The position numbers and the translations under genes were made by a program. Below the pieces are notes generated by a model. The model was not told the DNA's origin. It searched no databases and worked only from the letters and a program-made list of their open reading frames with translations. This document shows, piece by piece, positions 19,949 to 29,262 of a stretch of 64,000 nt of DNA. Position 1 is the first letter of the stretch; every line of letters starts with the position of its first letter. The stretch is from the NCBI GenBank assembly GCA_963800865.1, contig CAWDCL010000004.1, positions 1,922,001-1,986,000 on the forward strand, given 5' to 3'. The stretch comes from JALOKP01 sp963800865 (GTDB lineage: Bacteria > Acidobacteriota > Polarisedimenticolia > J045).

Positions 19949-22503
19949 GCGGTTCGATGCGATCGCGCAGGGGCGGGTACTGGATCCTCGCGACGGGGTG
20001 CGTGGTCGCGGGCCTGCTCGCGGGCTGCGGTGGCCGCCCGGCAACGCCGGCCGGGCCGGTCGATCTCGCCGCCGCACGAGCGCAGCTGGAGGCGGGTGAC
20101 GCGCTGGGCGTCGTGGCCCTCCTGCGCGACCGCGCGGGCCAGGATCCCGAACGCGTCGAACTGCTGGCGGCAGCGTATGAAGCGATTCCCGGCGCGGACA
20201 TCGAGGCCGCGGCCCGCCTGGCGCCGCTCGGCAACTCGAACGACCCGCGGCTCGTTCTCGTCGCGGCGCGCGCCGCGGTGCGATCCGACGGCCTCGCCGA
20301 AGCGGAGACGATGCTGAAGGGCCTGCTCGCGAAGCAGCCCGCCGCGGAAGAGGTGGCGATCGAGTACGCCAAGCTCCTCGGCCGCATGGGACGGCACGAC
20401 GATGCGCTCCGGGTGCTCGAGCCGTTCACGCGCGACGAGCCCCGGATCCTCAACCTCCGCGGCTACTCCGAGCTCCTCGCCGGCCGGCCCGAGGCGGCGC
20501 GCGCGCTGCTCGAGCGCTCCGTGTCCGCGGCTCGCGCCGCGGGGCAGGAGTACGCGCCCGCGCTCTATCACCTCGGTCTCTACTTCCGCTGGAAGGGCGA
20601 GCCCGCCACGGCGCTCGACTACTTCCGGCGCGCCTGCGGCGCCAGCCCGTCGCTGCTCGGGGCGCATTACCAGTGGATGGCCACTGCCGAACAGCTGGGG
20701 CTGGCCGAGGACGCCGCGATCGCGCGCGGCGCCTTCGGGCGGATCTACAGGACGGCGTTGACCCGGGCCGGCGCATTCAAGGAGCCGAAGGTCCCCGCCC
20801 CGGAGGCCATCGATCGGACGACGAAGATCGAATCCCGACCCGTCGCCGAGGGAACGTCCTTCCGCCGCCGCTTTCCGGCCGGGGTGTCGGTCGAGGTCGC
20901 CTGCCGCACTCCGGTCAAGGGGACGGCACGCTTCGTCGCGCGGATCGAGAGCGGTCCCGGCGCCGGCACGGTCCTGCTCGACGTCGTGCACGAGAGCGGC
21001 CCGGACGGCGAGAGCTGGATCCCGCACAACGTCGCGATCCCGCCCGGCGCGGCCGGTGCCGAGGCCGAGCTGCTGTTCGAAATCCGTTCCACTGCGTGGC
21101 TCGCCGGGTGGCGCGGGCTCGCGCCGGCGGCCGGCTCCGCGTTCTCCGAACCGCAGAAGACCGCCGGTCCCGGGCCGCGGTCCGCCGATCCGCGCCCGAA
21201 CGTGCTGCTGATCTCGCTCGACACGCTGCGCGCCGATCGGCTCGGGCGCTACGGCAACGATCGTACGACTTCGCCCGCGATCGACGCGCTGGCGAAGCAG
21301 GGCGTGAGCTTCGAGCGGGCCGAGGCTGCGTCGAGCTGGACCCTGCCGTCCCACTACTCGATCTTCTCCGGCCTCACCCCGGCGGCCCACGGCGTGCTGC
21401 CGGACCTCGAGGCGACCCGCGGCTTCATGTGGGCCGACCGGATGGTCCAGCTCCGCGGCTCGGGACGCGAGGTGATGGTCACCGAGGCGTTCAAGGAAGC
21501 CGGGTACCGTACCGTCGGCGTGACGGAGAACGGCTGGCTGGCGGGCCGCTTCGGCTTCGGCCAGGGGTTCGACCTCTACCGTGCCGACATGCTCGGCAAT
21601 CTCTGGCGGACCCTCGGCGCGACGATGGCCGAGCTCGAGGCCCACGGCGAGGGCGGGCCCTGGTTCCTGTTCGTGCACACCTACACCCCGCACCAGCCGT
21701 ACCACGCGCCGCGGCCGTTTCGCCTGCGCTGGGCCGACCCCGAGTCGGGCGGGCTCGCGTGGCCCGACGCGCTCGTGCCGATGGAGGAGTACCTGCGCTT
21801 CCGGGCCGAGGTCTTCCTGCCGGCTCCGTCCGACGTCCAGGCCTTCCGGGATCTCTACGACGGCCAGGTCGCCTGGTCCGATTCACTCGTCGAGCGGCTC
21901 GTCTCCTGGCTGGACCAGCGGGGTCTCGCCGAGCAGACGATCGTGATCGTGCTTTCGGACCACGGCGAGGAGTTGTTCGAGCGCGGCGAGTTCGACCACA
22001 TCAACTCACTGTACGAGGAAGTGACCCGTGTCCCGCTCGTCATCCGTGCGCCCGGCCGTGTGCCGGCCGGCCGCGTGGTGGCGGGCCCGGTGTCGTTGAT
22101 CGACGTGCCGGCGACGATGCTCGACCTGGCCGGGCTGGGAGAACGGCTGGGGCTCGGGAGCTCGCTCCGCGCGGCCTGGGACCGGGGGGAGTCGCGCCCG
22201 GCTTTCGCCCAGACGATCGGTCTCCGGAGCGAGCCGGTGGAAGCGGTCTGGGACGGGTCGCTCAAATACCTGCGGCGCGAGCGGGCGGGTGGCCTCGCCG
22301 AGCTGCTGTTCGACCTGGCCCGCGATCCCGCCGAGAAGACCGACATCGCCGCCTCTCGGCCCAACGACCTCGCGCGGCTGCGGGGGCTGCACGAGGCGCA
22401 CATGCGGGAGGCCGCGACGATCCGCAAGGACCTCGGGACGGTCGCCGAGCAACTCGACCCCGAGACCGTGGAGCGCCTGAAGAGCCTCGGCTACGCCCGG
22501 TAA
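19945..22503 (+). CDS. Lipoprotein with TPR region fused to a sulfatase-type hydrolase domain
   Basis: This 852-residue protein starts with a signal peptide and lipobox (VVAGLLAGCGG; Cys near residue 34). Residues ~45-270 are TPR-like helical repeats, ~290-385 a beta-rich insert, and from ~410 (RPNVLLISLDTLRADRLGRYG) an alkaline-phosphatase-superfamily sulfatase domain. Metal residues fit: D in SLDTL, and LSDHGEELFERGEF for the distal site. The nucleophile position reads SSWTLPSHYS, so Thr replaces the Cys or Ser needed for formylglycine; it may act as a phospho-transferase or hydrolase like the LTA-synthase branch, rather than a sulfatase. Probably attached to the outer membrane or periplasmic face. 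Substrate unknown. Confidence 0.75.
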   Translation: MSGSMRSRRGGYWILATGCVVAGLLAGCGGRPATPAGPVDLAAARAQLEAGDALGVVALLRDRAGQDPERVELLAAAYEAIPGADIEAAARLAPLGNSNDPRLVLVAARAAVRSDGLAEAETMLKGLLAKQPAAEEVAIEYAKLLGRMGRHDDALRVLEPFTRDEPRILNLRGYSELLAGRPEAARALLERSVSAARAAGQEYAPALYHLGLYFRWKGEPATALDYFRRACGASPSLLGAHYQWMATAEQLGLAEDAAIARGAFGRIYRTALTRAGAFKEPKVPAPEAIDRTTKIESRPVAEGTSFRRRFPAGVSVEVACRTPVKGTARFVARIESGPGAGTVLLDVVHESGPDGESWIPHNVAIPPGAAGAEAELLFEIRSTAWLAGWRGLAPAAGSAFSEPQKTAGPGPRSADPRPNVLLISLDTLRADRLGRYGNDRTTSPAIDALAKQGVSFERAEAASSWTLPSHYSIFSGLTPAAHGVLPDLEATRGFMWADRMVQLRGSGREVMVTEAFKEAGYRTVGVTENGWLAGRFGFGQGFDLYRADMLGNLWRTLGATMAELEAHGEGGPWFLFVHTYTPHQPYHAPRPFRLRWADPESGGLAWPDALVPMEEYLRFRAEVFLPAPSDVQAFRDLYDGQVAWSDSLVERLVSWLDQRGLAEQTIVIVLSDHGEELFERGEFDHINSLYEEVTRVPLVIRAPGRVPAGRVVAGPVSLIDVPATMLDLAGLGERLGLGSSLRAAWDRGESRPAFAQTIGLRSEPVEAVWDGSLKYLRRERAGGLAELLFDLARDPAEKTDIAASRPNDLARLRGLHEAHMREAATIRKDLGTVAEQLDPETVERLKSLGYAR

Positions 22504-22536
22504 CGGCCGGGCCGAAAGTCACGGCCCCGAAAGGCC

Positions 22537-22564
22537 GGGCCGGCACGGAGGCCGGCCCCTACGG
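22537..22564. repeat. Palindromic intergenic repeat, copy 1 (convergent junction)
   Basis: GGGCCGGC-ACGGAG-GCCGGCCC followed by CTACGG. The palindrome can fold on either strand, lies between two convergent genes, and its right end supplies the Pro-TAG end of the minus-strand HEAT gene. Matches the start of the element at 45883 except for one loop base. Probable two-way terminator or REP-like element. Confidence 0.7.
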
Positions 22565-24127
22565 TTTCTTGGCGTTGAGCCCGTCGAGCGACTTGCGGGC
22601 CGAGGTGCGAACGAAGGCCGCTTCGTCCTTGAGCAGCGCTTCGAGCAGCTCCTTGGCCTTCGGTCCGCCGACCTTGCCCAGCGCGACCGCCGCCGCCTGC
22701 CGCACGCCCGGATCGGTGTCCTTGGCGAGCTTGCCCAGGGCGGCCAGGGCGTCCGCTCCCCCGATGTTCCCCAGCGCGCCCGCGGCCGCGATGCGGACCT
22801 GCTTGGATCCCTTCCCCTTGTCCTCCGCCGCCTTCACGAGGACCGGGACCTGCTTCGGACCGCCGATCTGGCCGATCCCCTCCAGCGCCATCGAACGCAC
22901 GTTGGGATCCGCGTCGGAAGCGAAGGCCACGAGGGCGTCGGCGGCCGGCTTGCCGATCCCGGCCAGCGCGCCCGCCGCTTCCATGCGGACCGACGGGTCG
23001 AGGTCGGTCGTCAGCGCCGAGAGGTCGGGCACGGCGCGCTCCTTGAGCAGATCGGCCAGGACGGAGACGGCCGTCGCGCGCACGGCCGAGTCCTTGTCGT
23101 TCTTCAGGACGTTCCGCACCGCCTCGGCGACCGTGACGTCGCCGACCTTCGTATCCGGCTTCGCGATCTTGTCCAGCGCACGGAGCGCGGTGCGACGAAG
23201 CCGCGGGTCGGAGTCCGAGAGCTGCTTGACGAAGAGCGGCACCGCCTGCTCGTCCTTCATGTCGACCAGTCCCTGGGCGGCGCCGAGCCGTACGGCGAGG
23301 GAGGGATCGGACATCGCGGCCCGCAGGACCGGAAGCGCCTCGGGGTTCTTGATCTTTGCGAGCGCGCGCGCGGCGCCGGCGCGGACCGCGTCGGAGGGGC
23401 GGCCCTTGTTGGCCTTCAGCGCCTCCTTGCTCGGCTTGGGGACGATCAGGATCAACTCGCGAACCGCCTCGGGCGTCCCGATCGTGGCCAGCGCCTCGGC
23501 GGCTGCCGGCTCGGCGGCGAGGTCGCCCATCGTGCGTGCGATCCGGCCGAGTTCCGCGACCGACTGCGGGTCGCGCGCCGCCTGGCAGGCGAGGACCGCC
23601 GAGCGGACGACGCTCTCCGACGGGTCCTTGAGCGCCTTCCGGAAGATCGCGTTGGCCTCCGGGTCGCGCGGGAACCCCTCGCGCAGGGTCTGGAGCACCT
23701 CGATCCGCGCGCCGAAGTCCGGATCCTCGGAGGCGGCGCGGCAGAGATCCTTGGACCGCGGCTTGTCCCACATCCGGCACGCCGCGCGGATCGCACCGTC
23801 ACGGACGACGGTGGAATCGTCGTTATAGAGCTTCTCGAGCAGGTCGGTCCCCTTGTCGCCGAGGATCTCCTGGATGGCCCAGACCGTCTCGGCCCGCACC
23901 TCCGGCTCCGAATCGTTGACGAGCTCCTCGAGCAGCGGACGCGCCGCGGCGGGGGACGGCTTGAGCCGCATCAGTTCCCGCACGCCGGTGACACGGTCCT
24001 GCTTCGTGTCGGAGGCAAGCCGCTTCTGCACGGGCTTCAGGTCCACCTCGGCCGCCAGGAGCAGCCCGGTGGGAAGTGCCAGAGCAACGACCATCACCAG
24101 CCTGTGCCCGCGGTTCATCGTCATCAT
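22559..24127 (-). CDS. Secreted HEAT-repeat protein
   Basis: The 522-residue protein begins with a Sec-type signal (MNRGHRLVMVVALALPTGLLLAA, probable cleavage after LLLAA) and is then made of about a dozen HEAT-like helical repeats with the recurring pattern DPxVRxxAAxALGxIG (for example DPSVRMEAAGALAGIG and DPNVRSMALEGIGQIGG). This is an export-stage protein-interaction scaffold; no enzymatic motif. It ends in KKP followed by TAG, both bases of the stop lying in the palindromic repeat. Two start codons (ATGATG) occur; the first is given. Monocistronic, convergent with the sulfatase lipoprotein. Partner unknown. Confidence 0.8.
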   Translation of the reverse strand: MMTMNRGHRLVMVVALALPTGLLLAAEVDLKPVQKRLASDTKQDRVTGVRELMRLKPSPAAARPLLEELVNDSEPEVRAETVWAIQEILGDKGTDLLEKLYNDDSTVVRDGAIRAACRMWDKPRSKDLCRAASEDPDFGARIEVLQTLREGFPRDPEANAIFRKALKDPSESVVRSAVLACQAARDPQSVAELGRIARTMGDLAAEPAAAEALATIGTPEAVRELILIVPKPSKEALKANKGRPSDAVRAGAARALAKIKNPEALPVLRAAMSDPSLAVRLGAAQGLVDMKDEQAVPLFVKQLSDSDPRLRRTALRALDKIAKPDTKVGDVTVAEAVRNVLKNDKDSAVRATAVSVLADLLKERAVPDLSALTTDLDPSVRMEAAGALAGIGKPAADALVAFASDADPNVRSMALEGIGQIGGPKQVPVLVKAAEDKGKGSKQVRIAAAGALGNIGGADALAALGKLAKDTDPGVRQAAAVALGKVGGPKAKELLEALLKDEAAFVRTSARKSLDGLNAKKP

Positions 24128-24433
24128 CGAAGTCCGTGCCTCCCCGGGAACCCGTGCCGTCCGCGCCGGCCCCGATACGGCTCAAGGCGCGGGAAGAGAC
24201 TAGCGGCGCCCCGGATGCGGCGCCAGCGAGCGGCGGCCGCTGCCGGGGGCGGTCTCCGCCCTTGTCCGCAGAGCTCTTCGGCCGCCCGCGCCGTTTGTTG
24301 ACCCCCGGGAACGGGCCGTGGTAGGTTCCGACCGGTCCGGCGGCGCGCCGGCCCCCGCGCGGGCGCCGTCACCGGCCCCGAGCGGGCACGGGCGAACGGG
24401 CGCGCGGTGCCGGGTCGCCGGACTCGCGAGCCC
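24128..24433. other. Divergent intergenic region
   Basis: A 306-base gap between the HEAT gene (minus) and pgsA (plus). I see a pgsA promoter candidate and GC-rich self-complementary stretches near 24340-24400, but no open frame or RNA gene that I can support. Confidence 0.5.
24298..24327 (+). promoter_or_regulatory. Sigma-70-like promoter for the pgsA operon
   Basis: TTGACC at 24298-24303 and TAGGTT at 24322-24327, spacer 18. About 100 bases of leader precede the pgsA ATG. Confidence 0.5.
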
Positions 24434-25048
24434 ATGAATCTCCCGACCAGTCTGACGCTGCTGCGCATCCTCTTCGTGCCGCTCCTCGTGGTGGTGCTGC
24501 TCGCGCCCCCGTGGCACTGGACGAAGGTCCGGTTCTTCGGCGACGAAGGCCCGCCCGCGCGCGAGCTGCTGGGGGTCGTGATCTTCCTCGTCGCGACCAT
24601 CACGGACATCCTCGACGGTTATCTCGCCCGTCGGCGCAACGAGGTGACGACGCTCGGCACCCTGCTCGACCCGATCGCCGACAAGCTCCTGATGTCGGCC
24701 GCCTTCATCTCCCTGGTCGAGATGAAACTGGCCCCGGCCTGGATGGTCGTGATCATCGTCGGGCGCGAGTTCCTGATCTCCGGCATGCGCTCGATCCTGG
24801 CGACCCGGGGCTACGCGCTGCCGGCGTCGGCCTGGGGCAAGGCCAAGACCGTCTCCCAGGTCGTCGCGATCCTGCTGCTCATCCTGACCGACACGATCCA
24901 CCGCCTGTCGGGGTTCGACTGGCTGGGGATCGGCGCGCTCTGGATCGCGATGCTGCTGACGATCGCGTCGGCAGTCGGGTATGTCGGGGAATTCGTGCGG
25001 CTCTACCCGTCGCTCGCCACGGGTCCGCCCGGACCGCGGCCGGACTGA
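24434..25048 (+). CDS. pgsA: CDP-diacylglycerol--glycerol-3-phosphate 3-phosphatidyltransferase
   Basis: PgsA makes phosphatidylglycerol phosphate, the committed step to acidic phospholipids, in the inner membrane. The 204-residue protein starts MNLPTSLTLLRILFVPLLVV and has the CDP-alcohol phosphotransferase motif DxxDGxxAR(x)8GxxxDxxxD as DILDGYLARR through LGTLLDPIADK (residues ~58-83), then the usual hydrophobic helices. A hydrophilic insertion (HWTKVRFFGDEGPP) lies between helices 1 and 2. First gene of a long lipid-related cluster; next gene is 9 bases away. Confidence 0.92.
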   Translation: MNLPTSLTLLRILFVPLLVVVLLAPPWHWTKVRFFGDEGPPARELLGVVIFLVATITDILDGYLARRRNEVTTLGTLLDPIADKLLMSAAFISLVEMKLAPAWMVVIIVGREFLISGMRSILATRGYALPASAWGKAKTVSQVVAILLLILTDTIHRLSGFDWLGIGALWIAMLLTIASAVGYVGEFVRLYPSLATGPPGPRPD

Positions 25049-25057
25049 GGCCGCAGC

Positions 25058-25729
25058 ATGGGCTGGGGCACGCACGTTCGACGGCAGCTGCTCGCGGGGT
25101 TCTTCTTCCTGCTCCCGCTCGGCGTGTCGATCTGGTTCTTCTTCTTCATGATGGCGCTGATCGACCGGCTGGCCGCCGACGAGCTGCGCGGGCTGCTCCA
25201 CGCGCCGGGCGAGTCGACGCGGGTCGAGGTCTGGATCACGCGGCTGCTGGCGCTGATCCTGACCCTCGTCGTGCTCTACTTCGTCGGCCTGTTCGGGACC
25301 CACGTCATCCGCCCGCAGCTGTTCGAGGCCGGAGAGCAGTGGATCTCGCGCGTGCCGTTCTTCGGGGCGGTCTATCGCGCCACGCGCCAGATCTCGGACG
25401 CGCTGCGGGCCGGCGGCGCCGCGGCCTTCCGGCGCTGCGTCCTGATCGAGTACCCGCGGGCCGGGATCTTCACGATCGCGTTCGTCAGCAATACCCGGAC
25501 GTTCGAGGCCGGGCGGCCCCCGCGCCGCGTCCTGGCGGTCTTCCTGCCGACGACTCCGAACCCGACCTCCGGCTTCTTCCTGCTCGTCCCCGAGGAGGAC
25601 ACGATCCCGCTCGACCTGACCGTCGAGGAGGGGATCAAGGTGATCGTGTCGGGAGGGATCTTCATGCCCGACCGGCTCCCGGTTCGCGGGCCGGACGCGC
25701 CCGGACCGAGGAGAGCGGAGGAACCATGA
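25058..25729 (+). CDS. DUF502 family membrane protein
   Basis: The 223-residue protein starts with an amphipathic RRQLLAGFFFLLPLG helix, a second hydrophobic stretch (VWITRLLALILTLVVLYFVGLFG at ~58-80), then the conserved soluble core RVPFFGAVYRATRQISDAL and AVFLPTTPNPTSGFFLLVPEED typical of DUF502. The family has no established function in bacteria; plant relatives act in membrane traffic. It is 9 bases after pgsA and its stop overlaps the cinA ATG, so it belongs to the same transcript and may have a membrane-lipid related role, which is inference only. Confidence 0.85.
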   Translation: MGWGTHVRRQLLAGFFFLLPLGVSIWFFFFMMALIDRLAADELRGLLHAPGESTRVEVWITRLLALILTLVVLYFVGLFGTHVIRPQLFEAGEQWISRVPFFGAVYRATRQISDALRAGGAAAFRRCVLIEYPRAGIFTIAFVSNTRTFEAGRPPRRVLAVFLPTTPNPTSGFFLLVPEEDTIPLDLTVEEGIKVIVSGGIFMPDRLPVRGPDAPGPRRAEEP

Positions 25730-27024
25730 GGATTCCGCAGGCCAGCCTCATCGCGATCGGCGACGAGCTCGTCTCGGCGCGCCGGCAGGAGTCGAACGGT
25801 CCGGCGCTCGTGGCCTGGCTCGAGGCGCTCGGCTGCGAGGTCCGCGCGCGCGTGCTGGTGCCCGACCAGGCCGACGCGATCGAGGCCGCGGTGGCCGCGG
25901 CGCTGGCCGGCGGTTCCGAGCTGGTCGTGCTGTCGGGCGGGCTCGGCCCGACCCACGACGACGTTGCGCGCCAGGGGATCGCCGCCGCGCTCGGGCGCCC
26001 GCTGATCCTCGACGAGGCGGTCCGGGCGTCGATCGAGAGCCGTTACCGCGAGCGCGGTCTCGAGATCCCTCCCGAGGTCGCGCGCCTGGCGCTGCGGCCG
26101 GAGGGGAGCGAACTGGTTCCGAACCCGATCGGCATGGCGCCCGGCTTCGTGGCCAGGCACGCCGGGGCGACGATCGTCGCCCTGCCGGGGGTGCCGCGCG
26201 AATTCGAGACGATGTTCGAGCGCAAGCTGCTCCCGGAGTTGAGGCGTTCGCTCGTCTCGGCCCTGGCGCGGCGCAGCGAGACGCTGCACGTCGTCGGACT
26301 GACCGAGGCCGAGGTCGACCAGCGCGTCGCCAGCGCGGTCGAGACCGGCCCCCGGCTGTCCGTCAGCTTCGCCTCGCAGCGCAGCGAGGTGGAGGTCCTG
26401 GTCACGGCGCGGGCCGAGACGGAAGCGGAGGCGGCGCGGGCGCTCGAGCGGGCCAATGCGCGGCTCGAAGGGGCGCTGGGCGACCTGGTCTACGGACGGG
26501 GCGAGGACACCCTCGTCGGTGTCGTGGGGCGCCTGCTCGGCGCGCGCGGCTGGATGCTCGCGACGGCCGAGTCGCTCTCCGGGGGGCTGCTCGCCAAGCG
26601 GATCACGGACCAGCCGGGGTCTTCCCGGTTCTTCCGCGGCGGCGTCGCCGCCTACCACGACGACCTGAAGCGCTCGCTGCTCGACGTGCCGGCCGAAGTG
26701 CTCGAACACTGCGGCGCGGTCAGCGGCGAGACGGCGCGCGCGATGGCGGAAGGCGCGCGCCGCCGGATGAACTCCCCGGTCGCGGTCTCGACGACGGGGA
26801 TCGCCGGACCCACCGGGGGCTCGACCGAACGACCGGTCGGGCTCGTCTACCTCGCGGTGGCCTGGCCCGACGGGTTGCGCGTGCTGAGGTTCCTCTTCCC
26901 CGGCAACCGGAACGAGATCCGCAGCGCGGCCTCGGCCGCGGCGCTCGACGAGACGCGGCGCGCGCTGGCCGGCTTGCCCCCGCTGGGACTGGCGGTCGAG
27001 GAGCGCGGCGGGGACACGGGTTGA
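25726..27024 (+). CDS. cinA: CinA family protein (nicotinamide-nucleotide amidohydrolase type)
   Basis: The 432-residue protein has both CinA domains: an N-terminal molybdopterin-binding-like COG1058 domain (LIAIGDELV, VLSGGLGPTHDDVARQGIA) with ADP-ribose or NMN-related pyrophosphatase activity in characterised members, and a C-terminal nicotinamide-nucleotide amidohydrolase domain (ATAESLSGGLLAKRITDQPGSS, then VSTTGIAGPTGGSTERPVGLV). Together they recycle NAD-derived metabolites. ATG overlaps the DUF502 stop. In many genomes cinA lies next to pgsA and thpR as here. Confidence 0.93.
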   Translation: MRIPQASLIAIGDELVSARRQESNGPALVAWLEALGCEVRARVLVPDQADAIEAAVAAALAGGSELVVLSGGLGPTHDDVARQGIAAALGRPLILDEAVRASIESRYRERGLEIPPEVARLALRPEGSELVPNPIGMAPGFVARHAGATIVALPGVPREFETMFERKLLPELRRSLVSALARRSETLHVVGLTEAEVDQRVASAVETGPRLSVSFASQRSEVEVLVTARAETEAEAARALERANARLEGALGDLVYGRGEDTLVGVVGRLLGARGWMLATAESLSGGLLAKRITDQPGSSRFFRGGVAAYHDDLKRSLLDVPAEVLEHCGAVSGETARAMAEGARRRMNSPVAVSTTGIAGPTGGSTERPVGLVYLAVAWPDGLRVLRFLFPGNRNEIRSAASAAALDETRRALAGLPPLGLAVEERGGDTG

Positions 27025-27596
27025 TGGGGATGAGGCTCTTCTTCGCGGTCCCGGCCCCCGCCGCGGTGCAGGGCGCCCTGGCCGAGTGGGGGCGCGAGGC
27101 GCGCCGGCGCGGGGACGGCTGGCGCTGGGTCGACCCGGCGACCATCCACCTCACGCTGCGGTTCCTGGGCGAGACCGACGCGGCGCTCGTGGCACCGCTC
27201 GTCGAGGCGGCGCAGGCGATCGCCGGGCGGGAGCCGCGCCACGCGGTCACCGCGCGCGGATGGGGCGTCTTTCCGAGCCCCGCGCGGCCGCGGGTGCTCT
27301 GGGCGGGACTGGCCGGCGAGCTCTCGCAGCTCGCTCGACTGGCCGGGGCGCTGGAGGCGGAGGCCCGCCGGCGAGGCTTCGCGCCGGAGGAGCGCGGCTT
27401 CCGCGCGCACCTGACGCTGGCCCGGGCGGTCCGCGACGCGCAGCCGCGGCTGCCCGGCCGGCCCGACGACGAACAGCCCGAGTTCGGGCCGTTCCCGGTG
27501 GACGAGCTGCTGCTCGTCCAGAGCCACCTCGGACCCGGGGGAGCGGTCTACGAACCGCTCGCCCGCGTGCCGCTGGGCGGCGGCGGGACGCCGTGA
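27024..27596 (+). CDS. thpR: RNA 2',3'-cyclic phosphodiesterase (LigT/ThpR)
   Basis: 2H phosphoesterase that opens 2',3'-cyclic phosphates on RNA ends. Two HxTx motifs are visible: HLTLRFLGE near residue 42 and HLTLARAVRD near residue 131 of the 190-residue protein. N-terminus MRLFFAVPAPAA is typical. ATG at 27024 overlaps the cinA stop (TGATG); a TTG three bases upstream or an ATG at 27030 are alternatives. Stop overlaps plsY by GTGA. Confidence 0.9.
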   Translation: MGMRLFFAVPAPAAVQGALAEWGREARRRGDGWRWVDPATIHLTLRFLGETDAALVAPLVEAAQAIAGREPRHAVTARGWGVFPSPARPRVLWAGLAGELSQLARLAGALEAEARRRGFAPEERGFRAHLTLARAVRDAQPRLPGRPDDEQPEFGPFPVDELLLVQSHLGPGGAVYEPLARVPLGGGGTP

Positions 27597-28249
27597 GCGC
27601 CGCGCTCGCGGCCGCCGTTTCGTTGCTCGCCGGCTACCTGCCGGGCTCGATCCCCTTCGGCCTGCTGCTGGTCCGCGCGGTGCGGGGGAAGGACCTCCGC
27701 GCCCACGGTTCGGGGAACATCGGGGCGACCAACGCGTTGCGCACCGCGGGGCGGGCACTGGGCCTCGCGACGCTCGCGCTCGACGTGCTGAAGGGGGCCG
27801 TCGGCTACTACCTCGCGCTTCGCGCCGGGCAGGCCCTCGGGGCGCCGTGGCCGCAGTTCTGGGCCGCGCTCGGCCCGGTCGCCGGCCACTGCTTTCCCGC
27901 CTGGCTGCACTTCGCCGGCGGAAAGGGGGTGGCCACGGCGCTCGGCGTGCTGGCCGTCGCCGAGCCGCGGGTGCTCGGGCTGGCGGCGCTCGTCTTCTTC
28001 GCGCTCGCCGTGCCGACGCGGCGCGTGTCGCTCGGCTCGATCGGCGCCGCCGTCACGGCGACGGTCGCCGCCTTCATCCTGCCTGGCCCGGGGCCGCGCG
28101 GGGGCCTCGACCCCGGCCTGGCCTGGGGCATCCTCGCGGCAACCGCCATCGTGGTGTTCCGGCACCGCACGAACATCGGGCGCCTGCTGCGCGGCACGGA
28201 GCCGCCGATCGGACAGAAGGCCGAGGGACTCGACGAGGATCGCGCATGA
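27593..28249 (+). CDS. plsY: Acyl-phosphate:glycerol-3-phosphate acyltransferase PlsY
   Basis: PlsY acylates glycerol 3-phosphate from acyl-phosphate in the inner membrane, the first step of phospholipid synthesis. The 218-residue protein has the three conserved PlsY loops: RAHGSGNIGATNALRTAG, GHCFPAWLHFAGGKGVATALG and FRHRTNIGRLLRGTEPPIG, between five predicted helices. GTG start coupled to thpR. It sits next to gpsA, which makes its substrate, and a few genes from pgsA. Confidence 0.95.
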   Translation: MSAALAAAVSLLAGYLPGSIPFGLLLVRAVRGKDLRAHGSGNIGATNALRTAGRALGLATLALDVLKGAVGYYLALRAGQALGAPWPQFWAALGPVAGHCFPAWLHFAGGKGVATALGVLAVAEPRVLGLAALVFFALAVPTRRVSLGSIGAAVTATVAAFILPGPGPRGGLDPGLAWGILAATAIVVFRHRTNIGRLLRGTEPPIGQKAEGLDEDRA

Positions 28250-29262
28250 CCGAGAAAGCAGCGGTGCTCGGGGCCGGTTCCTGGGGGACCGCGCTCGCGG
28301 TGCACCTCGGGCGGCGCGGTCCGGTGGCGCTCTGGGCCCGCGCGGCGGACGAGCCCGAGCGGATCGCGGAGCACGGCGAGAACCGCCGCTATCTGCCGGG
28401 GGTGCCGCTGTCGCCGGGAGTGTCGGTCACCGGCGAGGTGGCCCGGGCGCTCGACGGTGCCGGCGTGGTGGTGCTGGCGGTCCCGACCCAGTTCGTACGG
28501 GGGTTCCTCGAAGCACACCGCGCCGCCGGCTCCTGGCAGCCGCCGATCGCGATCGCGGCGAAGGGGATCGAGGTCGGCACGCTGGCGCTCCCCTCCGCGA
28601 TCGTCGGGCAGGTCCTGGGAGAGCCGGCCGAGGCGCGCTCGGTCGCCCTCTCCGGGCCGTCGTTCGCGCGCGAAGTGGTCGACGGCGAGCCGACCGCAGT
28701 CGTCGCGGCGTGCGCCGATGCGGCGCAGGCCGAGCGGGTGCAGCAGCTCTTCAGCCACGACAACCTGCGCGTCTACACCAGTCCCGACGCGGTCGGCGTG
28801 CAGCTCGCGGGGGCGCTGAAGAACGTCGTGGCGATCGCGGCCGGCGTACTCGACGGCCTCGGGAACGGGAGCAACGCGCTGGCCGCGCTGATCACGCGCG
28901 GGAACGCCGAGATCTCCCGCCTCGGCGTCGCGATGGGGGCCCGGCGCGACACCTTCATGGGCCTGGCCGGGATGGGCGACCTGGTCCTCACCTGCACCGG
29001 GCACCTCTCGCGCAATCGCCTGCTCGGGCGCGAGCTGGCGCGGGGCCGGTCGCTTGCGGAAATCGTCGGCGGGATGAACATGGTGGCGGAGGGGGTCGAG
29101 ACGACCCGCGCCGCAGCGGTGCTGGCGCGCAACCGGGGAGTCGAGATGCCGATCGTCGACCAGGTCCACGCGATCCTCTTCGAGGGGATGGAACCACGCC
29201 GGGCGCTGGCGGCACTGCTCGCGCGTCCGCTGCGGGCCGAGACCGAGGACTCCCAGCCGTGA
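28246..29262 (+). CDS. gpsA: Glycerol-3-phosphate dehydrogenase [NAD(P)+]
   Basis: GpsA reduces dihydroxyacetone phosphate to sn-glycerol 3-phosphate for phospholipid synthesis. The 338-residue protein has the Rossmann motif VLGAGSWGTALAVHLG at residues ~7-22, the SGPSFAREVVDGEPTAVV segment, the catalytic-Lys region LAGALKNVVAIAAGVLDGLG and GLAGMGDLVLTCTGHLSRN. ATGA overlap with plsY upstream and GTGA overlap with the PHP phosphatase downstream. Confidence 0.96.
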   Translation: MTEKAAVLGAGSWGTALAVHLGRRGPVALWARAADEPERIAEHGENRRYLPGVPLSPGVSVTGEVARALDGAGVVVLAVPTQFVRGFLEAHRAAGSWQPPIAIAAKGIEVGTLALPSAIVGQVLGEPAEARSVALSGPSFAREVVDGEPTAVVAACADAAQAERVQQLFSHDNLRVYTSPDAVGVQLAGALKNVVAIAAGVLDGLGNGSNALAALITRGNAEISRLGVAMGARRDTFMGLAGMGDLVLTCTGHLSRNRLLGRELARGRSLAEIVGGMNMVAEGVETTRAAAVLARNRGVEMPIVDQVHAILFEGMEPRRALAALLARPLRAETEDSQP

